64,000 nucleotides of DNA from Betaproteobacteria bacterium (lineage in GTDB: Bacteria > Pseudomonadota > Gammaproteobacteria > Burkholderiales > Burkholderiaceae_A), in NCBI GenBank assembly GCA_016868255.1, contig VGHN01000005.1:1-64000 (forward strand). The letters are read 5' to 3'. Positions 43,113 through 54,093 of this stretch are shown here, piece by piece. The stretch's first letter is position 1. Every line of letters begins with the position of its first letter. Position numbers and translations under genes: made by a program. The notes beneath the pieces are model-generated. The model ran no database searches. It had not been told where the DNA came from and was given only the letters and a program-made list of their open reading frames with translations.

Positions 43113-46100
43113 TCAGAGACTCAACTGGCGATGCAGACCCTGCAAATCATAGACCTCTAACCGCGCATGCGCGATGGCCTGCATGCCCTCGACCGCGGCA
43201 CGCGCCCCCGCCAGCGTGGTGTAAGTGGTGACCCGCTGGGCCAAGGCAGTGGTACGAATCGATCGGGAGTCGGCCATTGCCGTGCGCTTCTCTTCAACCG
43301 TATTGATGATGAAATGCACCTCGCCATTCTTGATCATGTCGACCACGTGCGGGCGGCCCTCGGTCACCTTGTTCACGGTGACCACCGGGATGCCCTCGGC
43401 CGCGATGGCCGCAGCCGTGCCTCGCGTGGCAATGATCTTGTAGCCCAGGCCATGGAGCATCTGGGCCACTTCGATCATGCCGGGCTTGTCGCTGTTCTTC
43501 ACACTGATGAAGGCCAGTCCGCCCTTGGAGGGGTCGGGCAGTTGGGTTCCAGCGGCAATCTGTGATTTCACAAAGGCCTCGACAAAGGTGGGCGCCACGC
43601 CCATGACCTCGCCGGTCGATTTCATCTCGGGACCAAGAATGGTGTCCACACCAGGGAATTTCACGAAGGGGAATACGGCCTCCTTCACCGAGAAGTAGCC
43701 CGGTGTCACCTCGCGAACCACGCCTTGGTCGGGCAGGCTGCGGCCGAGCATGGCGCGGGCTGCGATCTTGGCCAGCGGCATTCCCGTGGCCTTTGAGACA
43801 AAGGGCACGGTTCGGGATGCACGTGGATTGACCTCGAGCACAAAGACCGAGCCATTCTGAATGGCGAACTGCACGTTCATGAGGCCCACCACATTCAAGG
43901 CCCGCGACATGAGTTCGGTCTGGCGCTTGAGCTCGGCAATGAGATCGGCCGAGAGGGAGTAAGGCGGCAGGCTGCAGGCGGAGTCGCCCGAGTGAACACC
44001 GGCCTGCTCAATATGCTCCATCACCCCACCAATGAGCACCTGTTTGCCATCCGAGAGGCAATCCACATCGACCTCGATGGCATCGTTCAAGAAACGATCG
44101 AGCAAAACGGGGGAATCATTCGAGACCTTCACCGCCTCGCGCATGTAGCGCTCGAGGTCGCGCTGCTCGTGAACAATCTCCATGGCGCGGCCACCGAGCA
44201 CATAGCTCGGCCTCACCACCAGTGGGTAACCAATCTCTTGGGCCAAGCGAATGGCCTCTTCTTCATTGCGGGCCGTGCGGTTCGGCGGTTGAAGGAGTTC
44301 GAGTTTGTACAGCAGCTTCTGGAAGCGCTCGCGGTCCTCGGCAATGTCGATCGACTCTGGCGATGTGCCGACAATCGGCACGCCCGCAGCCTCGAGCGAC
44401 TTGGCGAGTTTGAGCGGCGTCTGGCCCCCGTATTGAACGATTACGCCAACGGGCTTTTCGAGCTCCACGATCTCCAAGACATCCTCGAGTGTGAGGGGCT
44501 CGAAATAGAGGCGATCGGAGGTGTCGTAATCGGTGGAGACGGTCTCGGGATTGCAGTTGACCATGATGGTCTCAAAGCCATCCTCGCGCAGGGCCATGGC
44601 CGCATGCACACAGCAGTAATCGAACTCGATGCCCTGGCCAATTCGGTTGGGGCCTCCCCCCAGCACAATCACTTTCTTCCGATCGGTTGGCCGCGCCTCG
44701 CACTCTTGCTCGTAGCTTGAGTAGAAGTAAGAGGTTCCGGTGTCGAACTCGGCGGCGCAGGTGTCCACACGCTTGTAGACCGGGCGCACCCCAAGGCCCT
44801 GACGAAGCTTGCGAATGGCACCCTCGGTGGTGTCGAGCAGATAAGCCAATCGGCGATCGGAGAAGCCCTTGCGCTTGAGTTCGCGTAGCAGAGGCTCGGT
44901 GAGATCGCCCAGGGTCTTTTTCTCGAGGGCGAGTTCGATATCAACAATCTCTTTGATTTGAACCAGAAACCAAGGGTCGATGTGGGTCAGGGCATGGACT
45001 TCTTCGACCGAGAAACCACCGGCAAATGCATCGCCCACATACCAAATTCGCTCGGGGCCGGGCTCTCCCAATTCCTCTTCAATGGCCTCGCGGTCGGTGG
45101 TCTTCTGATTGAGTCCATCGACCCCCACCTCGAGGCCTCGCAGCGCCTTCTGGAAGGACTCCTGAAAGGTTCGGCCCATGGCCATGACCTCGCCCACCGA
45201 CTTCATCTGAGTGGTGAGGTGGCTGTCGGCCGTGGGGAATTTCTCGAATGCAAAGCGAGGAATCTTCGTGACCACGTAGTCGATGGACGGCTCAAAGGAG
45301 GCCGGTGTGGCACCTGCGGTGATTTCATTGCGCAGTTCATCGAGGGTGTAGCCCACCGCCAGCTTGGCTGCCACCTTTGCAATCGGAAAGCCCGTGGCCT
45401 TCGATGCCAGGGCAGACGAGCGAGAGACCCTTGGGTTCATCTCGATGACAATCATGCGGCCGTTGTCGGGGTTGATTGCAAACTGGACATTCGAGCCGCC
45501 CGTGTCCACACCAATCTCACGAAGGATCGCGATCGATGCATTGCGCATGATCTGGTATTCCTTGTCGGTGAGGGTCTGTGCCGGGGCCACCGTGATGGAG
45601 TCGCCCGTGTGGACGCCCATGGGGTCGAGGTTCTCGATGGAGCAGACAATGATGCAGTTGTCGGCCCGGTCTCGAACCACCTCCATCTCAAACTCTTTCC
45701 AGCCGATGAGCGACTCTTCAATGAGCAGCTCGCTGGTGGGTGAGGCCTCGAGCCCGCGCTTGCAGATCACCTCGAACTCTTCAGCGTTGTAAGCAATGCC
45801 ACCGCCCGTGCCGCCCAGGGTGAAGCTGGGCCGAATCACGGTGGGGAAGCCCACCCCGCCGGTGAGTTCTGCAATTCGTCGCTGAACCTCCCAGGCCTCT
45901 TCCATAGAACGGGCAATGCCCGACTGGGCCGAGTCCAGGCCAATCTTGGTCATGGCCTGCTTGAACTTCAATCGATCTTCGGCCTTCTCGATGGCCTCTT
46001 CGCGCGCACCAATGAGCTCCACCTTGTATTTGGTCAACACACCATTGCGAGCCAGATCGAGCGCGCAATTGAGTGCCGTCTGCCCACCCATGGTCGGCAA

Positions 46101-46358
46101 GAGGGCATCGGGCCGCTCTTTCTCGATGATTCGCTCGACCATCTGCCAGGTAATGGGCTCGATGTAGGTGGCATCGGCCGTGCCCGGGTCGGTCATGATG
46201 GTGGCCGGATTGCTGTTGACCAAAACAACGCGGAAGCCTTCTTGCTTGAGGGCCTTGCAGGCCTGGGCGCCCGAGTAATCGAACTCGCAGGCCTGACCGA
46301 TGACAATCGGGCCTGCACCAATAATGAGAATGCTCTTGATGTCGGTGCGCTTAGGCAT
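43113..46358 (-). CDS. carB: Carbamoyl-phosphate synthase large subunit
   Basis: 1081 residues, two ATP-grasp halves with an allosteric domain. [17 protein letters not shown] and [17 protein letters not shown] begin each half. [19 protein letters not shown] and [19 protein letters not shown] carry metal ligands. It makes carbamoyl phosphate for arginine and pyrimidines with CarA. Start overlaps the carA stop by eight bases. Confidence 0.99.
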   Translation of the reverse strand: MPKRTDIKSILIIGAGPIVIGQACEFDYSGAQACKALKQEGFRVVLVNSNPATIMTDPGTADATYIEPITWQMVERIIEKERPDALLPTMGGQTALNCALDLARNGVLTKYKVELIGAREEAIEKAEDRLKFKQAMTKIGLDSAQSGIARSMEEAWEVQRRIAELTGGVGFPTVIRPSFTLGGTGGGIAYNAEEFEVICKRGLEASPTSELLIEESLIGWKEFEMEVVRDRADNCIIVCSIENLDPMGVHTGDSITVAPAQTLTDKEYQIMRNASIAILREIGVDTGGSNVQFAINPDNGRMIVIEMNPRVSRSSALASKATGFPIAKVAAKLAVGYTLDELRNEITAGATPASFEPSIDYVVTKIPRFAFEKFPTADSHLTTQMKSVGEVMAMGRTFQESFQKALRGLEVGVDGLNQKTTDREAIEEELGEPGPERIWYVGDAFAGGFSVEEVHALTHIDPWFLVQIKEIVDIELALEKKTLGDLTEPLLRELKRKGFSDRRLAYLLDTTEGAIRKLRQGLGVRPVYKRVDTCAAEFDTGTSYFYSSYEQECEARPTDRKKVIVLGGGPNRIGQGIEFDYCCVHAAMALREDGFETIMVNCNPETVSTDYDTSDRLYFEPLTLEDVLEIVELEKPVGVIVQYGGQTPLKLAKSLEAAGVPIVGTSPESIDIAEDRERFQKLLYKLELLQPPNRTARNEEEAIRLAQEIGYPLVVRPSYVLGGRAMEIVHEQRDLERYMREAVKVSNDSPVLLDRFLNDAIEVDVDCLSDGKQVLIGGVMEHIEQAGVHSGDSACSLPPYSLSADLIAELKRQTELMSRALNVVGLMNVQFAIQNGSVFVLEVNPRASRTVPFVSKATGMPLAKIAARAMLGRSLPDQGVVREVTPGYFSVKEAVFPFVKFPGVDTILGPEMKSTGEVMGVAPTFVEAFVKSQIAAGTQLPDPSKGGLAFISVKNSDKPGMIEVAQMLHGLGYKIIATRGTAAAIAAEGIPVVTVNKVTEGRPHVVDMIKNGEVHFIINTVEEKRTAMADSRSIRTTALAQRVTTYTTLAGARAAVEGMQAIAHARLEVYDLQGLHRQLSL

Positions 46359-47568
46359 TGGAAGACCTCATCGCATCGAAGAACTGATCAAAGAGCGGAA
46401 GAATGTCGTGGGGGCCGGGACTGGCCTCGGGGTGGCCTTGGAAGCAGAAGGCCGGCGCCTGCGTATGGCGAAGTCCTTGAATGGATCCGTCGAATAGAGA
46501 GACATGACTGACTTCGAGATGGGCCGGCAGGCTCTTTGGATCCACAGCAAACCCATGGTTCTGAGAGGTAATAAACACGCGGCCACTGCGAAGGTCTTGC
46601 ACCGGATGGTTGGCTCCGTGGTGGCCAAACTTCATCTTGAAGGTCTTCGCACCAGCGGCCAGCGCAAGAATCTGATGACCCAGGCAAATGCCATAAAGCG
46701 GAAGCTTTGCTTTCATGGCCTCTCTTGCCACTTCAATCGCATAGTCGCAGGGCGCCGGATCGCCGGGGCCATTCGAGAGGAAGAGGCCATTGGGCTTGAG
46801 GGCCATGGCCTCTTTGAAGGAAGTCTGAGCGGGCACCACGGTTAACTTGCAGCCACGCTCCACCAGCAGACGCAGAATGTTGCGCTTCACGCCGCAATCG
46901 AAGGCCACCACATGGGGGCCCTGGGCTGGGCGATCTGCATGGCCCTGGCCCAACTGCCAAGGCCCGGAAGTCCACTGATAGGCCTTGTTGGTGCTCACCA
47001 CCTTGGCGAGATCAAGGCCCTCAAGACCGGGGAACTCACGGGCTTTTTTCAGGGCCTCGGCGGCCATCTCGTTGGTGTTCGCGTCTTTCGGCGAGGCCGC
47101 CAGAATGCAGGCCGACTGCGCGCCGGTGTCTCTTAGGCGACGCGTTAGGGCCCGGGTGTCGATCCCAGCAATGGCCACCACACCCGCCCGGCGAAGGGCG
47201 TCGGAGAGACTCATCTGGGAGCGGAAGTTGGAGACCACGGCCGAGAGATCACGAATGACCAGACCCGCTGCCTGTATGCCAATGGACTCATCGTCCTCAT
47301 CATTCCAGCCGGTGTTGCCAATGTGGGGATAGGTGAGCGTGACGATCTGTCGGCAATAACTGGGGTCGGTGAGGATTTCCTGGTAGCCGGTCATGGAGGT
47401 GTTGAAGACCACTTCCCCGACTGTGCTGCCCTGGGCCCCGCTGGAATAGCCCTGAAAAATCGTGCCGTCTGCCAAAGCAAGAACAGCGACAGGTGTGCTG
47501 TGGGAGGCGGTCGCAAGATTTCCAGCCGCATCGCTCCCCGCTGCGGCCAGCAGTTCGGTCAACTGCAA
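46351..47568 (-). CDS. carA: Carbamoyl-phosphate synthase small subunit
   Basis: 405 residues from a TTG at 47568 with a GAGGAG site. The first ~26 residues are extra before [16 protein letters not shown]. Class I glutaminase motifs: [19 protein letters not shown] (nucleophile Cys) and [13 protein letters not shown] (His, Glu). It hydrolyses glutamine to feed ammonia to CarB. A perfect TATAAT lies 25 bases upstream of the start. Confidence 0.98.
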   Translation of the reverse strand: MQLTELLAAAGSDAAGNLATASHSTPVAVLALADGTIFQGYSSGAQGSTVGEVVFNTSMTGYQEILTDPSYCRQIVTLTYPHIGNTGWNDEDDESIGIQAAGLVIRDLSAVVSNFRSQMSLSDALRRAGVVAIAGIDTRALTRRLRDTGAQSACILAASPKDANTNEMAAEALKKAREFPGLEGLDLAKVVSTNKAYQWTSGPWQLGQGHADRPAQGPHVVAFDCGVKRNILRLLVERGCKLTVVPAQTSFKEAMALKPNGLFLSNGPGDPAPCDYAIEVAREAMKAKLPLYGICLGHQILALAAGAKTFKMKFGHHGANHPVQDLRSGRVFITSQNHGFAVDPKSLPAHLEVSHVSLFDGSIQGLRHTQAPAFCFQGHPEASPGPHDILPLFDQFFDAMRSSNA

Positions 47569-47592
47569 AATTAACTCCTCAGGATTTTGGCG

Positions 47593-47598
47593 ATTATA
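47593..47598 (-). promoter_or_regulatory. -10 box of the carA promoter
   Basis: TATAAT on the minus strand, 25 bases before the carA TTG, would give a leader of about 15-18 bases containing the GAGGAG site. The -35 region is poor (GC-rich), so an activator or growth-rate control is possible. Confidence 0.6.
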
Positions 47599-47678
47599 CG
47601 CGCCCGACCGAGGCCGCCACGGGGCGCCAAGAGTCGCTCTGGCACCTTGGACGCCAGATGAGAATCCGTGCTGGCAGG

Positions 47679-48053
47679 CTAGGCGGCGGAAACGAAGATA
47701 GAGATCGTGAGAAAAAAGCCCGCAAACCAGACTAGGGAGCGCACCATCGCCCAGTCGGCCACGTAGGTAAGAATGAAGAGGGCACGGGCCACCACGAAGG
47801 CAATGGCCATCTGATCAACCGCCTCGGAGGGCCCACCCGAGGCATGGGCCACAAAGACCGCGGCGGTGAAAAACCCAAAGGCCTCCCAGCTATTTTGCTG
47901 AGCCGCCGTGGCCCGCTTGCGAAATCCCTCTTGGCGGTCGAGCCACTCGCGGGGGTTGTGATTGTCGTAGGCTTCACCGCCTGCCTTGGCAATGCCCGCA
48001 CAGACGATGGGCAGCACGGCCACAATGAGCAAACACCAGAATGCAATGGTCAA
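47679..48053 (-). CDS. MAPEG family membrane protein
   Basis: 124 residues from a TTG at 48053 that overlaps the recR stop (TTGA). Four hydrophobic segments and [38 protein letters not shown] match the MAPEG family; human members conjugate or reduce lipid peroxides with glutathione, but bacterial roles are mostly unknown. Promoter-distal gene of dnaX-ybaB-recR. Confidence 0.85.
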   Translation of the reverse strand: MTIAFWCLLIVAVLPIVCAGIAKAGGEAYDNHNPREWLDRQEGFRKRATAAQQNSWEAFGFFTAAVFVAHASGGPSEAVDQMAIAFVVARALFILTYVADWAMVRSLVWFAGFFLTISIFVSAA

Positions 48054-48691
48054 TTCGGTTCCCCTTCAGAGGCCTGCATGGTGCGACGATCGCGAACGGC
48101 CTGGGCAATGGTGCCCAGATCCACATACTCCAACTCCCCCCCAACCGGAACGCCCCGGGCAATCCGAGTAACACGCCTTGGGGGGACGAGTCCCCTGCCC
48201 CGCAGAACCGTCTCGATGGCGTGGGCCGTGGCCTCGCCCTCGGGAGTGAAATTGGTGGCAATTAGTATCTCTTCAATGGCATCGTCCTCGGCCACGCGCT
48301 CCAATAGGCGCTCGAGATGAATCTCCTTCGGGCCCAGGCCATCGAGCGGGGAGAGTCGGCCCATTAGAACAAAGTAGCGGCCACTGAAAGTCTGCGTCTG
48401 CTCGAGCACCAATAAATCGGCCGGGGTCTCCACCACACAGAGTTGGCTCGGGTCGCGCTCGGAATCAAGGCAGGTGGGACAGATGGGCTGCTCGGTGAAA
48501 TGGTTGCACTTCTGGCAGGGCCGCAGCCTCTCAATGGCGTTCAGAAGACTTCGCCCGAGGGCTTCGGCCGCGGGCCGATCGTGCTGCAGAAGGTGAAAGG
48601 CCATGCGCTGCGCTGTTTTGGGGCCCACGCCCGGCAGTCGCGCGAAAGCCTCGGTTAGGGCGGCAAGCGATGCGGGCTGTTCTTGGGCCAC
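48050..48691 (-). CDS. recR: Recombination mediator RecR
   Basis: 213 residues from a GTG at 48691. [26 protein letters not shown] is the helix-hairpin-helix, [16 protein letters not shown] the C4 zinc finger, and the Toprim domain ([24 protein letters not shown]) follows. It loads RecA with RecFO in gap repair. No SD is evident; it starts 25 bases after ybaB. Confidence 0.95.
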   Translation of the reverse strand: MAQEQPASLAALTEAFARLPGVGPKTAQRMAFHLLQHDRPAAEALGRSLLNAIERLRPCQKCNHFTEQPICPTCLDSERDPSQLCVVETPADLLVLEQTQTFSGRYFVLMGRLSPLDGLGPKEIHLERLLERVAEDDAIEEILIATNFTPEGEATAHAIETVLRGRGLVPPRRVTRIARGVPVGGELEYVDLGTIAQAVRDRRTMQASEGEPN

Positions 48692-48716
48692 TGGCTGGGC
48701 AACCGGCCGGAAGCGA

Positions 48717-49043
48717 TTAGAGCTTAAAGCCCGGCGGCAGGGGCAGACCGGCCGTGGCCGCAGACATTCGGTCCTGGCTTTCTTGCTCAACCTTCGCGTG
48801 CGCGTCGTTGAGCGCTGCAACGAGGAGGTCTTGCAGGGTCTCTCGGTCATCGGGGTCGCTGGTCATGAGGCTCGCATCAATCACCACCGCCTTGACCTGA
48901 TGGCGACCATCCACAGTGGCTCGCACGAGTCCTGAGCCCGCCTGGCCCTCGATGGTCATCTCCGAGAGACTCTCTTGGGCCTTCTTGATCTTCTCTTGGA
49001 CCTGTTGGGCCTGGCGCATCAGACCGGCGAGTTGATTTTTCAT
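48717..49043 (-). CDS. ybaB: YbaB/EbfC nucleoid-associated protein
   Basis: 108 residues. [29 protein letters not shown] is the tweezer-like helix, and [11 protein letters not shown] the usual C-terminus. It binds DNA as a dimer. The ATG overlaps the dnaX stop (TGATG) and follows an AAGGAG site within dnaX, a classic dnaX-ybaB-recR unit. Confidence 0.96.
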   Translation of the reverse strand: MKNQLAGLMRQAQQVQEKIKKAQESLSEMTIEGQAGSGLVRATVDGRHQVKAVVIDASLMTSDPDDRETLQDLLVAALNDAHAKVEQESQDRMSAATAGLPLPPGFKL

Positions 49044-50818
49044 CACGATGGGTTCTCCTTCGAAGGGGTTTGCTCTGTCTCTTCCACTGGGCCGATCCAT
49101 CGAATGGAGCCCGGCACAATCGTCGCATCAAATTCTCGAATCAGTGCCTGAACCAGAGGGGATTCAGCAATCGACTTCTCGGCTTGAAGCTGCAGGGCTT
49201 GGGCCCGAGCGGCATCGCGCTCGGCTGCCGTGGTTCCCGACTCTCCCGAGAGCACCTCCACTTTTAAATCCAGGGGTTCACCAAAGTGATCAGAGAGAAG
49301 GGCCTCGACGCGCTTGACCAATGCAGCCTCTGCGAGCGTGTCGATGGGGACCGACAAGACCAAGCGTTGGCTCGCAGCCGTCTCCAGCCGACGAAAACTC
49401 GATTGCTGCAGGAACTGGCGACTCAGGCCATTGGCGGCCACCCGCTTGGCCTCCTCGGGCCAATTGATTGGGGTCAACGCGCCAAGACCAATCTGGGCTG
49501 ACTTCTTGGGGCCCGCATTGGCAGGGCCACTGCGTGAGGCCGGAGATGCCACTGGAGAAGTCGGCGCAGGCGATCGAAAGGGAACGCTGGTCGAGCGCGA
49601 GACCTGAAGCGGCGCGACTGCGCCACTGGTGGCACGACCCGATGCAACCGGGGCCATCGACTGGCTGGGCTCAAAGGCGAGCAGCCGAATGATGGTCATC
49701 TCCAACCCAGTGGCTTCATCGGGGGCCAAGGAGAGGTCCCGACGTCCCAGAATGGCAATTTGGTAGAAGAGTTGGGCCTGGTTGGGACTGACCAGTCCGG
49801 CCAGGGCCTCGACATCGGCTTCGAGGTGCTCATCCATGGTCGCCCGGGCTGACTTGCCCGCCGATGCACCGGCCAGCACATGATGAACACCCACCTCATG
49901 GAAGATCCGGGCGAGGCCATCGAGAATCGCATCGGGGGCACCCCCCGCGAGCAGCAACTGATCGATCTGAGAAATGGCCTGGGCGCCCTCGCCCGTGGCA
50001 ATCGACGAGGCCAATTCAATGAGCGCCTGACGCTGCACAAGCCCAAGCATCTGGGCGACCCCCTCTTCACTGACCGCGCCACCCCCAAATGCAATGGCCT
50101 GGTCCGTCAGCGAGAGGGCATCGCGCACGCTGCCCCGGGCCGCCTGGGCAATGGTGGTCAGTGCCGGGGCCTCGGCGGGAATGGACTCCTGCGCCAGAAC
50201 ATGCGAGAGATGGCCCACCAGCAATTCCTTGCGCAGGTTCTTCAGGCTGAACTGGAGACAACGGGAGAGGACCGTGACAGGAATCTTCTGCGGATCGGTG
50301 GTGGCCAAGACAAACTTCACATCGGCCGGCGGCTCCTCGAGTGTCTTGAGCATGGCGTTGAAGGCATGGCTCGTGAGCATGTGCACCTCGTCGATGACAT
50401 AGACCTTGAATCGACCCGAGGTCGGTGCGAAGCGCGATTGCTCAAGAAGTTCTTGAATATCGGCCACGCCACGGTTGGAGGCCGCATCGATCTCGATGTA
50501 ATCAACAAAACGACCACGATCAATCGACTGACAGGCCGAGCATTGCCCACAGGGCTCGGCCACAGGACCCGTCTCACAGTTGAGGGCCTTGGCAAGGATT
50601 CGGGCCAGGGTGGTCTTGCCCACCCCGCGAGAACCCGTTAGTAAGTAGGCATGGTGAAGGCGGCCGGTGCCCAGGGCATGCTGAAGGGCACGCACGACAT
50701 GGTCCTGACCCACGACCGATGCAAATGAACGGGGCCGCCACTTGCGCGCCAATGCGAGCCCGGCCACCGACTGCTCGGCGGCAGGGACTGGAAGATCTTC
50801 GAAGAGGGCGTCGGACAT
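49043..50818 (-). CDS. dnaX: DNA polymerase III subunit gamma/tau
   Basis: 591 residues. Walker A TGSRGVGKT (61-69), C4 zinc module C81, C90, C93, C96, then EIDAASNRGV and the sensor region. The ~200-residue tail (Pro/Ala/Ser rich, then SGESGTTAAERD) is the tau extension that binds DnaB and Pol III alpha. It loads the sliding clamp. Confidence 0.97.
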   Translation of the reverse strand: MSDALFEDLPVPAAEQSVAGLALARKWRPRSFASVVGQDHVVRALQHALGTGRLHHAYLLTGSRGVGKTTLARILAKALNCETGPVAEPCGQCSACQSIDRGRFVDYIEIDAASNRGVADIQELLEQSRFAPTSGRFKVYVIDEVHMLTSHAFNAMLKTLEEPPADVKFVLATTDPQKIPVTVLSRCLQFSLKNLRKELLVGHLSHVLAQESIPAEAPALTTIAQAARGSVRDALSLTDQAIAFGGGAVSEEGVAQMLGLVQRQALIELASSIATGEGAQAISQIDQLLLAGGAPDAILDGLARIFHEVGVHHVLAGASAGKSARATMDEHLEADVEALAGLVSPNQAQLFYQIAILGRRDLSLAPDEATGLEMTIIRLLAFEPSQSMAPVASGRATSGAVAPLQVSRSTSVPFRSPAPTSPVASPASRSGPANAGPKKSAQIGLGALTPINWPEEAKRVAANGLSRQFLQQSSFRRLETAASQRLVLSVPIDTLAEAALVKRVEALLSDHFGEPLDLKVEVLSGESGTTAAERDAARAQALQLQAEKSIAESPLVQALIREFDATIVPGSIRWIGPVEETEQTPSKENPS

Positions 50819-50840
50819 AGGGGCTCAGGGTGGCGAAGGT

Positions 50841-50937
50841 GGCGAGCCGGACCCCCGGCACTCATGAGGACCCGCTGTGGCTGCTTCGTTCCCGACCTGA
50901 CCAGGTTCACAGGCTCACGATGCGGGGCGGCCCGCCA
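50841..50937 (-). ncRNA. ffs: 4.5S RNA, small signal recognition particle RNA
   Basis: On the minus strand the segment contains GGTCAGGTCGGGAACGAAGC with CAGCC following, the SRP domain IV tetraloop and symmetric loops that bind Ffh. The 5' GGCGGGCC and 3' GGTCCGGCTCGCC ends pair to close the hairpin, giving about 97 bases. A TACACT -10 at 50944-50949 is seven bases upstream. Its 5' 23 bases overlap the end of the AddA nuclease frame. Confidence 0.95.
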
Positions 50938-51472
50938 CTTGGCAGTGTACCAAGCGGCCCTCTTCAAGCATCCAGACCTCTCCATCGGCCGTGAGAATCC
51001 ACGACGAAATCGCATGGCCAGCGGCCTTGTCTTGGAGTGCCTGCTGATAACGAGACAACTGCGCGGCGTAGTCGCTGAGTTCAGATGAGAGGCATCGCCA
51101 TTTGAAATCGATGATGCGGATTGCCTGCGGCCCGATGCAGACCCAGTCGGGTCGAATCACCGCGGCCGATGCATCCGACCATTCCCTCTCGATGGCCAAG
51201 GCGTGGCCGGCCTGCTCGAAAATCGCTGGCGGCTGATCAAGGCCCAAGAGTTCTCTAGACCTGGGGGCGTGGACCATCGACCACGCCGACTCGATGACTG
51301 CCTGCGCATCGTCGGGCTTGAGGGCATAGGAGGCCAATGCAAGCGCCCAGAGCGGGCGATCGAGGCTCGGTTTGGATAAGGAATGGCCCATGAGAAAACG
51401 CCGGCCCATGATTTCAAGCAGCCGATGCAGGGCCCGGCCCTGGCGAAGCGAGGTGGACTCGAGAACCATCAT
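50915..51472 (-). CDS. AddA C-terminal nuclease domain in a separate frame
   Basis: 185 residues. The sequence has the RecB-type nuclease set: H16 in ALHRLLE, D109 in IRPDW, D122 and K124 in IIDFKW, then QxxxY (Q138, Y142). That fits the C-terminal domain normally fused to AddA. The ATG at 51472 overlaps the upstream stop (C-ATGATG-G), so it is in the -1 frame relative to the helicase. It could be a natural split, a frameshifted allele or a programmed frameshift. It ends inside the 4.5S RNA gene. Confidence 0.85.
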   Translation of the reverse strand: MMVLESTSLRQGRALHRLLEIMGRRFLMGHSLSKPSLDRPLWALALASYALKPDDAQAVIESAWSMVHAPRSRELLGLDQPPAIFEQAGHALAIEREWSDASAAVIRPDWVCIGPQAIRIIDFKWRCLSSELSDYAAQLSRYQQALQDKAAGHAISSWILTADGEVWMLEEGRLVHCQVAGRPAS

Positions 51473-54093
51473 GCCAAGCCACCCTGGGCTGCGGCGAGCG
51501 CAGGGGCTTGATTAACCCTGGGGTTCCAAGCAGGCAGCGCCGATTGGGCCCGCAACATGCAGCCCGACTTCTTGGCCTCGGCCGCACTCAGGAGCAGGAC
51601 ACGGCGGGCCCGCGTACAGGCGACGTAGAAGAGATTGAAATCTTCCTGCTCGATGAGTTGGTCTCGCTCTTGCCAGAGCGGTGCTGTGAAATCCGTCAGC
51701 GCATGGCGGGTGCTGTGAATAAAAAGATTTCGCAGGCTTCGGCGGTCTTCAGACCAATCGAGCAGCCAGTGCAGGCCTCGATCGTTCATGGGTTTGTCAT
51801 TGAGGCCGGCGAGCACCACCAGATCGGCCTCGAGGCCCTTGGCCGAATGAATGGTTTGAATGGTCACGCAGTTGGGCCCCTGGGCCACGCGACCCACCGA
51901 GGGGCCCTCGCCGTCTCGGGCGCGGGCAAGTTCGGCCATGTCGTTGGCAAACCTTGCAAGACTGGGGCTGCGCCCGCCATCCCACTGAAGCGTGAATGCA
52001 AGAAGGGCCTCGAGGTTGGCGCGGGTCTGTGCCATTTGCGAGGGACCGTAATCAGCAAGACGGGCTTCGAGATTGGAGTCCGAGATGATTTGCTGCAGTA
52101 GGTCGTGGACCGGCAGAAGCGACATCTGGGCCCGCCAGTCGCTGAGCATTTGGTGGAGTTGCCGCTCCGCGTCAGCGGCCTGGGGCTCTTTGACACGCTC
52201 GCAGAGGACCTCCCACCATGAGGAATCGGCCTGCATTGCGCGCGCCGCAATGGCCTCGCAATCGGCAAGCGGAAATCCGAAGAGCGGCGAGACCATGGCC
52301 TGCGCGAGATCCGCATTCGAGAAAGGATGGGCCAGCCATCGACAAATACAGAGCAGGTCCTCGACCTCGGGTTGGTCGAGGAGTCCACCTTCTCGATCGC
52401 TTCGGTAGGGAATGCCCGCTCGATGCAAGGCCCGCTCGTAGTCGCGAACATGGGTGCGACCCCGAACAAGTATTCGAACCTCGGACCACTCGAGCCAGGG
52501 GTTGCTCAGACGAAATGCATGCAGGGCCTGTGCAATGCGCTCGCCCTCCTCTTGCCAGGGGAGTGACTCGGCCTTCTCGGGCACCGGCAAGACCGCCACC
52601 CAACCAGGCAAATTGCTCTCGTGGCATGCGTGCGGCCGAAACCGAGGCGAGGCTGAATCGGCCGCTGCGGGAGGCAGCAAGAGGCGATTCAAGGCATCGA
52701 CCACCTGCGGCGAGCAGCGCCGGGTGATATCGGTGGCGTCTCGCACCGCATTGAAGTTGGCCTCGAGCCACCGAGAGGCGGCCGCAAAAACCAGAGGATC
52801 GGCGCCACGGAATCGATAGATGGCCTGCTTGGGATCGCCCACAATGAAAACGCGGGGGGCATCGGCATCGGCGCCGCCTGAGGCCACATGGGCCTCGAGC
52901 CATGCCAGAAGAATGGACCACTGCACGGGGTTGGTGTCCTGAAATTCATCGACCAAAATCTGGCGATAGCGACAATCAAGACGACCGAGCAAGGCGGGCC
53001 CCAACTCCGAGTCAATGAGGCCCAGTGCGGCCTGCTCCAATCCATCGTAGGTGGTTTCGTTGTGTTGGCGGGTCCATTGATTCGATTGCTCAATCCAGAC
53101 CAGGGCCGCACGGCAGAGCGCTCGGTGAATCGCTGATTGCAAAACCAACTCGCTGCGGTCAAGGCATTCGGCCCACTCGTGACCAAGCATTTGAATGGTG
53201 GCCCAGACATGGTCTGCGGCATCGCCCATTTGCGCGAGGTCCTTCTTGTTGAGCAGCCTGCTCTGCTTGAGCCGCATGCGCGGACGGCCGTGGGAGCCGT
53301 TCCCAACCAGCAAAAGACTGGTGAGCGTGTCGTGCTCAATGCGCGGCCACTGGCCAAAGAGGTCTGCCCATTCGGGCTTGTCAATGACCAACTCCAGCGC
53401 TGACCGCAACCCATTGGCCAGTGGGGCACGCGATTGAAGAAAGGCGTCTCGAGCAGCGCGCATGGCTTGTCGGGACTCTTCAATGCCGGGCCCCTTCTCG
53501 GCCGCGACCCGCCTCAGAACCGATTCCCATGAGGCACTGACATCGGTGAGCGCCTCTCGCAAGGCGGTGGGTCCGATGCAGCGCAGGAGTTCGGTGAGTT
53601 CAAGCGCCGGTTGTTCGGATGCAGTGGCCAGGAAATCACGCCAGAGCGTGGTTTCTAAGAGTGAGGCCTGTTCGGTAACTCGCAGAGTAGAGAGCGGAGC
53701 CGCCGCCACCGGCGAATAGGAGAGGATCTGGGTGTACCAGGAATGAAAGGTGCCCATGGTGGCGGGCACCTCGGCGAGCAGCCACTCCTCGTAGGCCGAG
53801 TCGACTCGGGCCATGGCCGCAGCAAGCGCAGGGCCCTGCAGCCCATAGCTTGTGAGGATCGCTGTGGCCTGCTCGGATGGGCACATGGCCAATGTCTCTA
53901 AGACATCGCGGACCCGCGCCAGCATCTCGGCTGCGGCCTTCTTGGTGTAGGTGAGCGCAAGAATCTCGGAGGGCGCAACCCCCGAGAGAAGGCTGCGGAC
54001 AATTCGTGCTGTAAGAAGCCAAGTCTTGCCGCTTCCCGCACAGGCCTCCACTACAACGGACCGGGAGGGGTCGGTGACCAGGCCAACGTTCAC
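51469..54093 (-). CDS. addA: AddA helicase part (UvrD-like), without nuclease domain
   Basis: 874 residues from a GTG at 54093 overlapping the addB stop (GTGA). Walker A EACAGSGKTWLL (16-27), motif II VDEFQDTNPVQW, GDPKQAIYRFRGADP, TIQTIHSAKGLEADLVVL and VACTRARRVLLLS cover the SF1 helicase. The chain stops where AddA proteins normally continue into the nuclease. With AddB it processes double-strand breaks for RecA. Confidence 0.93.
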   Translation of the reverse strand: MNVGLVTDPSRSVVVEACAGSGKTWLLTARIVRSLLSGVAPSEILALTYTKKAAAEMLARVRDVLETLAMCPSEQATAILTSYGLQGPALAAAMARVDSAYEEWLLAEVPATMGTFHSWYTQILSYSPVAAAPLSTLRVTEQASLLETTLWRDFLATASEQPALELTELLRCIGPTALREALTDVSASWESVLRRVAAEKGPGIEESRQAMRAARDAFLQSRAPLANGLRSALELVIDKPEWADLFGQWPRIEHDTLTSLLLVGNGSHGRPRMRLKQSRLLNKKDLAQMGDAADHVWATIQMLGHEWAECLDRSELVLQSAIHRALCRAALVWIEQSNQWTRQHNETTYDGLEQAALGLIDSELGPALLGRLDCRYRQILVDEFQDTNPVQWSILLAWLEAHVASGGADADAPRVFIVGDPKQAIYRFRGADPLVFAAASRWLEANFNAVRDATDITRRCSPQVVDALNRLLLPPAAADSASPRFRPHACHESNLPGWVAVLPVPEKAESLPWQEEGERIAQALHAFRLSNPWLEWSEVRILVRGRTHVRDYERALHRAGIPYRSDREGGLLDQPEVEDLLCICRWLAHPFSNADLAQAMVSPLFGFPLADCEAIAARAMQADSSWWEVLCERVKEPQAADAERQLHQMLSDWRAQMSLLPVHDLLQQIISDSNLEARLADYGPSQMAQTRANLEALLAFTLQWDGGRSPSLARFANDMAELARARDGEGPSVGRVAQGPNCVTIQTIHSAKGLEADLVVLAGLNDKPMNDRGLHWLLDWSEDRRSLRNLFIHSTRHALTDFTAPLWQERDQLIEQEDFNLFYVACTRARRVLLLSAAEAKKSGCMLRAQSALPAWNPRVNQAPALAAAQGGLA

